The notes under the pieces were generated by a model. The model worked only from the letters and a program-made list of their open reading frames with translations. It had not been told where the DNA came from and searched no databases. Position numbers and translations under genes: made by a program. Positions 50,029 to 57,794 of a stretch of 64,000 bases of DNA are shown piece after piece (within the stretch, counting starts at the first letter, position 1; each line of letters begins with the position of its first letter). The stretch lies in the NCBI RefSeq assembly GCF_902686445.1, contig NC_062220.1, positions 115,678,643 through 115,742,642 on the forward strand, read 5' to 3'. The DNA comes from Sciurus carolinensis (Eukaryota > Chordata > Mammalia > Rodentia > Sciuridae).

Positions 50029-53000
50029 GCTGGGGTTGTAGCTCAGTGGTAGAGCACTTGCCTTGCATATATGAGGCACTGGGTTTGATCCTGTACACCA
50101 CATAAAAATAAAGATTGTGTCCACCTACCAAGAAATATTTAAAACAAATGTATATATGAAGCTCTGGGGGTATAGCTTTGTGGTAAAGTACCCCAATGTT
50201 TGGCCCATAGTACTGAGTGGGTGGGGATCATTCTGAGTCAGATCGAGTGAAAAATGTGAGTAATCAAGGAGCTCTGTTGACATAGACCAAAAAACTAGAT
50301 AAGTCTGTAAGACTGTACTTCATTGTCTGGAGTATAAGTAATAGTGCCTTGTGTCTGTAAATACCACATGATTTACAAAGCACTTACCCTTAAGTCATTT
50401 CTCTTATCCTTACAACATCTCTATAAATTAGGCCAGGACAATCATCATGAGGTAGGTGAGATTTTAGAAAATAAAACTAGGTATTTCAAATGTAGAAACT
50501 AAATATAAAACATTTGTAAGACTATTAGCACATATCCAAGTAACCACCACCCAAATTTAAAAGGTGTTTTATATCACTCCAGAATTACTCAAAGTAATAA
50601 AATGTAATGGATGCTACCAGGGCCCTACCTTTCTTCCCTTCTCTTGCTTCTCGTCTCAGAGGTAACCACTGTTCTAATCCTGATGTGACCACTCTCCTGT
50701 ATTTTTTTTTTTTCTTGGAGTAATGTGTGTATATATATCCATAAAGAATAAGCTTTATGGTTTTTTGTAATTATAATATTTATGAATGGTGCCATTCTGT
50801 ATATTTACTTTGTAGCTTACTTGCTTTTAATGCAACAGTATATTTTTGAGATTTATTCATGTAGATATACAAAGTATTATTTTGTTTTATTTATTTATTT
50901 TTTTTGTGGTGCCTGGCATCAAACCTAGATCCTCTTTTATGCTAGGCAAGTGCTGTACTACTGATCCACGCTCAGCCCTCACAGAGATCTTTTAATTGTA
51001 TATTATGCCTATTATATGAATAAGGGACAGTTTATTTTCTCATTCACTCATGGACTGTTGGTTAGTTCTGCTGTTGGCAATTAGAATGCTGCAGAGAGCT
51101 TTCTTAAACATATCTTTGTACAAATGTTCCCTAGTCTGGTGGCTAGAAGTAAAATTGCTGTGTCATTGGGTTTTCATTTCTTCATCCTTATTAAATATCA
51201 CCTTTGTTCTGTAGTGGTATGCCAATCAGTGTGCAAATACTTTGGTTCTGATTTCTTTCGGCCTCATAAGAATGATCATTTTTGCCAGTATGACAGGTGT
51301 GTAAAGATTTCACTGATTCCTAGTGAGGCTGAGCATCTTTTCATAGACTTATTTATTATTTGTGTTTCTGCTTTTGAGTTTGCTTACATCAGTCACTACT
51401 GTTGGGTAATTTGGAATTTTTTCTTTTTTCTGTGTATGTATGTGTGTGGTACTGGGAATTGAACCTAGGGCTTTGCACATTCTAGTGAGCTATGTCACTA
51501 CCCCTGGAATTTTCTTTTTTTCTCTTGGTACAAGGGCTTGAACCCAAGGGTTCCTAACCACTGAGCGACATTCCCAACCCTTGTTTTTATTTTGAAACAT
51601 GGTCTAAGTTGCTTAGGGCCTTGATAAGTTGCTGAGGCTGTCTTAAAATTGCTATCCTTCTGCCTCAGCCTGTTGAGCCACTGGAATTACAGGCATGTGC
51701 CACCATGCCTGGCTCTTCGAATTTTCTTTTTGATTTGTAGACATTGTTGATTCCATTTCCTCATACTTTTCTTTATAGGTTGCAGGTGCTTTTTCTATTC
51801 TGTGTTTATGGTATTTTTTTTATAGATGAGTTTTTTTTCAGTGTGATTTAATTTTTTATTTTCCTTTAGGATTTGGTCTTTGTTACTTCTTGGGTTTAAT
51901 TTTATGAATTGTATGAAACAGGATCTTAGTTTATTGTTTTCCATAGGGATAGTCAATTGCTCCAACATTATTTACTTATGCCATCTTTCATCTTTTTTAT
52001 ATTCATTAGTAATTCACTTGATAGATCAGAGTCTCATCTATTCATGGATCTGTTTCTAGGATCTCTGTTCAATTTTTTTAAGTCAATACTTAATTATTTT
52101 AGTTACTATTTAATAAAGCAGTTAAGAAAAAACACTGGTTCTCAAGTCAGACTGCCCAGGTGGTAGTTCTACATCTATCACCTATTAGTTTTGTGCCTCT
52201 GAATGAGCTGCTTAACCTTCATGTATCTCAGATTTCTTATTTGGAAGCAGGTATACCTTGCAAAATTATTGAAGATTTAGTAATGTGCTGAAGATACATG
52301 AACATGTTGAAGATAGATGTAATGGGCTTAGAGATATGCCTGGAATATAGAAATTTTCAATTAATGCTTTTTATTATTCCAATTACTATATAGCTATTAA
52401 GTCTCCTATATGATTCTTGAGTCACTATATATGGAAAAGGATCTTCTTTATTCTTGTTTTTAAAAAATTGTCTTGATTATGCTTCTTATTAATTTTTTTT
52501 ACTGTAAACAAATGGGGTACAACTTGTTTCTCTGGTTGTACATGAAGTAGAGTCGCACCATTTGTGTAACCATATACGTATATAGGATAATGATGTTTGT
52601 CTCATTCTGTTATTTTTCCTTCCCCCATCCCCTCCCCACTCCTCTTTTTCCTCTGTGCAATCCATCTTTCCTCCATTCTTGCCTCCCTCCTACCCCCCAT
52701 TATGTATCATCATGTGCTTATCAGAGAGATCATTTGTCCTTTGGTTTTTTGGGATTGACTTCTTTCTTTCTTTTTTTTTTTAAGATTTTTTTAAAAAATT
52801 ATTTTTATTAAGCATTTAATTTTTTAAAGACTGCATTTTGATTCATTGTACAAAAATGGGATACATAATTTTGTTTCTATGGTTGTACACAATGCAGATT
52901 CATACCATTCGTGTAAACATACATGTACATAGGGCAATGATGTCTGTCTCATTCCACCATTTTTCATACCCCCCTCTGTCTCATTTTCTTCTACATATTC

Positions 53001-56000
53001 TAAAGTTCCCCCATTATTCTCTCATTCCCCAACCCCATTATATATCATCCTCTGCTTATCAGGGACAATATTCGGCTTTTGGTTTTTTGGGCTTGTCTTA
53101 TTTCACTTAGCATGATATTCTCCAGTCCATCCATTTATTTGTAAATGCCATAATATTATTCTTCTTTATGACTGAGTAATATTCTATTGTGTATATATAC
53201 CACAGTTTCTTTATCCATTCATCTATTAAAGGATATCTAGGTTGGTTCCTCAATCTGGCTATTGTGAATTGAGCAGCTATGAACATTGATGTGGCTGCAT
53301 CACTGTAGTATACTGATTTTAAGTCCTTTGGGTATAAACCGAGGAGTGGGATAGCGGTGTCAAATGGTGGTTCCATTCGAAGGTTTCTGAGGAATCTCCA
53401 CACTGCTTCCCAGAGTGGCTGCACTAATTTGCAACCCCACCAGCAATGTATGAGTGTACCTTTTTCCCCACATCCTCTCCAACACCTATTATTGCTTGTA
53501 TTCTTGATAATCGCCATTCTAATTGGAGTGAGATGGAATCTTAGTGTAGTTTTGATTTGCATTTCTCTTATTACTAGAGATGTTGAACATTTTTTCATAT
53601 ATCTGTTGATTGCTTGTAGATCTTCTTTTAACTGTTAATTGATGCGATCATTCAGTGTCTGTGTTTGCTCTCTCATCTCATCGTTTGCTTCTCTGATCAT
53701 TTTAATTATGTTCATTCTGAACTCCCTTTGTGACATTGCTTCTGCCATGCTGTCATTGGATTTTATTGATGTAGCATCTAGGTTTGTTTGGGACATTTTC
53801 TTCCCTTGTTTTCTCATATTGCTCAGGTATCTTCCCCTCTAGTAGTGAAAATCTGAGATATTGCAGTTTTCCCCCTATTGACTTATAGTTCCCTGTAGGT
53901 TTCCAATAACTCACCTCCTAGCCTTCAGTAGCCTGAAATCTTGGAGGAACTTTATAATACAGTGATCCACAAAGGAAGCTGCCCCTCTAGTAGTGGTGGC
54001 CTCCAGGTGAGGTATATTCCGTGCTAATGGGCAGAGGCGCCTCCACGTGTTGACTGATGGTCAGCCAAAGGGGCACTAGACTGCGGGACTAGGACCCAGA
54101 CCCAGACCTGGGTCTCTGGTTCTATTGCCCCAGCGGGGAAGTCTTGCCCTGTGGGGAAGACTCAGCCGGTGGGGAAGTCTTGCTGGGCAGCTCTCCTCCA
54201 CGAAGTTCCCTGCTGTCCGGATCTACTGCCCCGGCCGGGGAGCCTTGCCTGGTGGGGAAGACTCATCCGGAGGGTCTGAGCTGGTCCCGAGTCTCTCAAT
54301 ACCTTCTCTTCTTGAATACTGAGTCCTGGAGTGACATGGAGTGCAGTCACCCTCTAGTCCACCATCTTGCCATTCTCTGCTTCTTATTAATTTTAGGATC
54401 AATTTCTCAAGTTCACAACAAAGCTGGCTAGAACTTTTATTATAATTCATTGACTTTTGACAACAGGTTGGGGAAATTGTCATGTTTTCAAAATTAAGTC
54501 ATCTTATCCATGAATTTCATATATCTTGGAATTTACTGGTAAGCACAAGTGGAGAGTAAGAATGAAGTCATAGGGTAACAGGAAGCCAAACCATATATGG
54601 CCTTGCAGTCCACATCTCACAGAAGCTTTGGCTTTTATTCCAGAGGAGGTGAGGAGCTAATGACTGTGAGCAAAGGAATGATGTGATAGCCCCTAATTGT
54701 TAACAAGGGTTTGGGATAAGAAAGGGAAGAAGATTCATGAATATGCATGTGTCTGTTTTTGCCTATATCTCCAAGAAGAAATAATGGAAAAATAAACAAT
54801 TTCCAAAAAATGGTTACTTAATAAGCTGGGCATGGTGGTGCTTGCCTGTAATCCCAGTGACTTGGGAGGCTGAGGCAGAAGGATTGCAAGTTCAAAGCCA
54901 GCCTCAGCAACTTGGCAAGGCCCTAAGCAACTTATTGAGACCCTGTCTCAAAATAAAAAAATTAAAAATGTCGGGGAAGCACTTCTGGATTCAATCCTCG
55001 GTTCAAAAAAAAAAAAGTTACTTATAGGAAGAGGAAGAGAACCGGGAATGAGTACCTCTGTGAATTAACTTTGTTACATAGTTTTAACTTTGGAACTATG
55101 TAGACATTTATATAATTGAAAAGCAAAAATAAAGGAAATTGAAGCAAAACATACCAAATTTGTAACAAAATATTTACTTCATGGTACTTCAAAATAGTCT
55201 GCCTGTTCATTTCTACTGGAATGGATTCTAAGGACACAAAAGACTGCTAAGCAATCTAAAAATGTGTTCAGTTGTCTTATTAGCAGGTTTGGGGAATTCT
55301 TATGTTGAAACTATTGTAGCCACATTGTGAGATTAAGCAAATAACTATGACACTGTCATTAGGAGTCAGGATTTTTAGTGCAAAAGGAAAGATACAGGTA
55401 TAAAATAAATTAAAAGCCCTATAATCTGTGACTGGAAATACAAATATCAGTTTGGACCCATGGTTTTATTTTACTTATAATTTTTTAAATTGCTTTTTAG
55501 TTGTTGATGGACCTTTAATTTATATATTTCTATGGGGTGCTAAAAATCTTACCTAGTGCTTCAAACGTGCCAGGCAAGCACTTTACCACTGAGCCACAAC
55601 CCCAGCCCCCCTATTTTATTTTATCTTAAAAAAATGTATTTTTAAATGTTTTTACTGAAAAAGACTTAGAAACAGTGGCAATAGTGTTGCATCTCAGGCA
55701 GGAAATAGAAAAATTAAAACTAGGATGTAGTATGCTAAAAAATGAGGAAATTAAGAAACACTAGGGGGGCTGGGGAGATAGCTCAGTCGGTAGAGTGCTT
55801 GCCTTGTAAGCACAAGGTCCTGGGTTTGATCCCCAGCACCCCAAAAAAAAAAAAAAAGAAACACTAGGGAGGTTGTGTCAGGAAGGACCCAGGAGCCAGT
55901 GAGAGCCAATTTGAAACCCATAGGTTTAAGATAGAAAAATTGGGACTGTTATGGGGCGTAACTTAAGAACAGACTGATCACCACTGAGAAATCCAAATTT

Positions 56001-57037
56001 GAGAGTCTTTATTAAGCTGGCCGGCTGACTGTCCCACACAATGTCCCAAAAAATGGCTATTAGGAGAACAGCCCCGACCATAGGGTTGTAGGGGTTCTTT
56101 TACCAAAAATCACATCAATCATAAGCATCTGTTGCTGTGATTCAAAATTACAAACTAACATCATGAGATCATCAACGGAGGGGGAAGTGGGTCAAAATGA
56201 CCCTTACAAACTAAGGAATGGTACTAACATCCACACAATCACCGTTCACATGGTACATTGTTTAGGAGGAACAGGAATCAAAAGAGAGCAATTTTTCATT
56301 ACATAAGAATTGTCATTTTGTATTGCTAAACATGTCATGCTAAGTAACTGATGATGGGGACAGAGGTGGGGTGTTCCCATGGGAAAAGCTTATTTACTAC
56401 ATAACATGGAGTCTCAGAGCAAAATGGAGTCTGTCTGGCCTCTAACATTCTCACGGAACCAGATCTATCAGCCCACAACAGGGACATTAAAAAAAATGCC
56501 TGGAATGGATTGAGAAATATCAAATATCTAAAAATTCATGCATTCAAAATGATTTTTTAAAAAACCCATTGATCTTTATTTTGAGTCATTAGGGCATTAA
56601 TTCAACTCTTTGAAAGTTAATGAAGGCAACAAAATTAACTCATTATGTCTAATCATCCCAGATGTGGAACAGCTATGAAAAGTTAAATCATGTGGGGGCG
56701 TATACCTATAATCCCAGTGGCTCCAGAGGCTGAGGCAGAAGGATCTCGAGTCCAAAGCCAGCTATAGCAACTTAGTGAGGCTCTAAGCAGCTCAGTGAGA
56801 CCCTGTCTATAAATAAGATAAAAAGGGCAGGGACTGGGGAGACTGGGGTTGTAGCTCAGCAGTAGAGCACTTGCCTAGCATTTGTGAGGCACTGGGTTTG
56901 AACTTTAGCACCACATAAAAATAAATAAAGGTATTGTGTCCATCTACAACTTAAAAAAAAAAGTGGGGGATAGGGAAATAGTTCAGTTGGTAGAGTGCTT
57001 GCCCCACATGCACAAGGCCCTGGGTTCAATCCCTAGC

Positions 57038-57077
<40 letters not shown>

Positions 57078-57760
57078 GAGGGGACTGGGAGTGTGGTTCA
57101 GTGGATAAGCTCCCCTGGGTTCAATCCCTGGTAACCCTCCTGCCCCTGCACACACAAAAAATAAATAAATAAAATTGAGCAACAAATATACCACTTATGG
57201 TAACTTTGAAATACTATTTGAATATTTATTATAGTCACTGAATCAAAAACATGGCATTTAAGCTTATATCCCACCTTTCTTGTACAATCTTTATTACCAA
57301 GAAACTAGATAGTTAATACTATATTGCCAGGTGCTGTGGTGCATACTTGTAATCCTACCTACCCAGGAGGCTAAGGCAAGTTTGAGGCCAGTCTGATCAA
57401 CTTAATGAGGTCCTATCTCAACAAGGAGCTGGGTGCAGTGTGGAGATGCACACCTGTGATTGCAGTGACACAGGAGGCTGAAGCAAGAGGATTGCAAGTT
57501 AAAGGCCAGTTTGGGCAACTTAGGCTCTGGGGATGTAGCAGAGTGGTAGAGTACCCCTCAGTTCAATTCCTAGTACCAAAGAATAAATAAATATAAAAAA
57601 CATAATAAAGGAACTGGGAGTATACTTAGTGGTAGAGTACTAGTCTAGAGTTTGTAAGGCCCTATGTTCAATCCCCAGTACTGCAGAAAGCAAACCGAAA
57701 ACCTGTATATTGTTGCTACTTTTATGTTTGGTCCAGAGTCCAATCAAATGTCACCCATTG

Positions 57761-57794
<34 letters not shown>

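Noticed and set aside
53107..53598. 163-codon open frame as a gene
   Set aside because: C-terminal end of L1 ORF2, nearly the same as the copies at 38414 and 39825.
53590..53660. Spliced L1 RNA as source of the ORF1-ORF2 junction
   Set aside because: No GT donor can be placed at the break, and short microhomology is present. Not fully excluded without the parent sequence.
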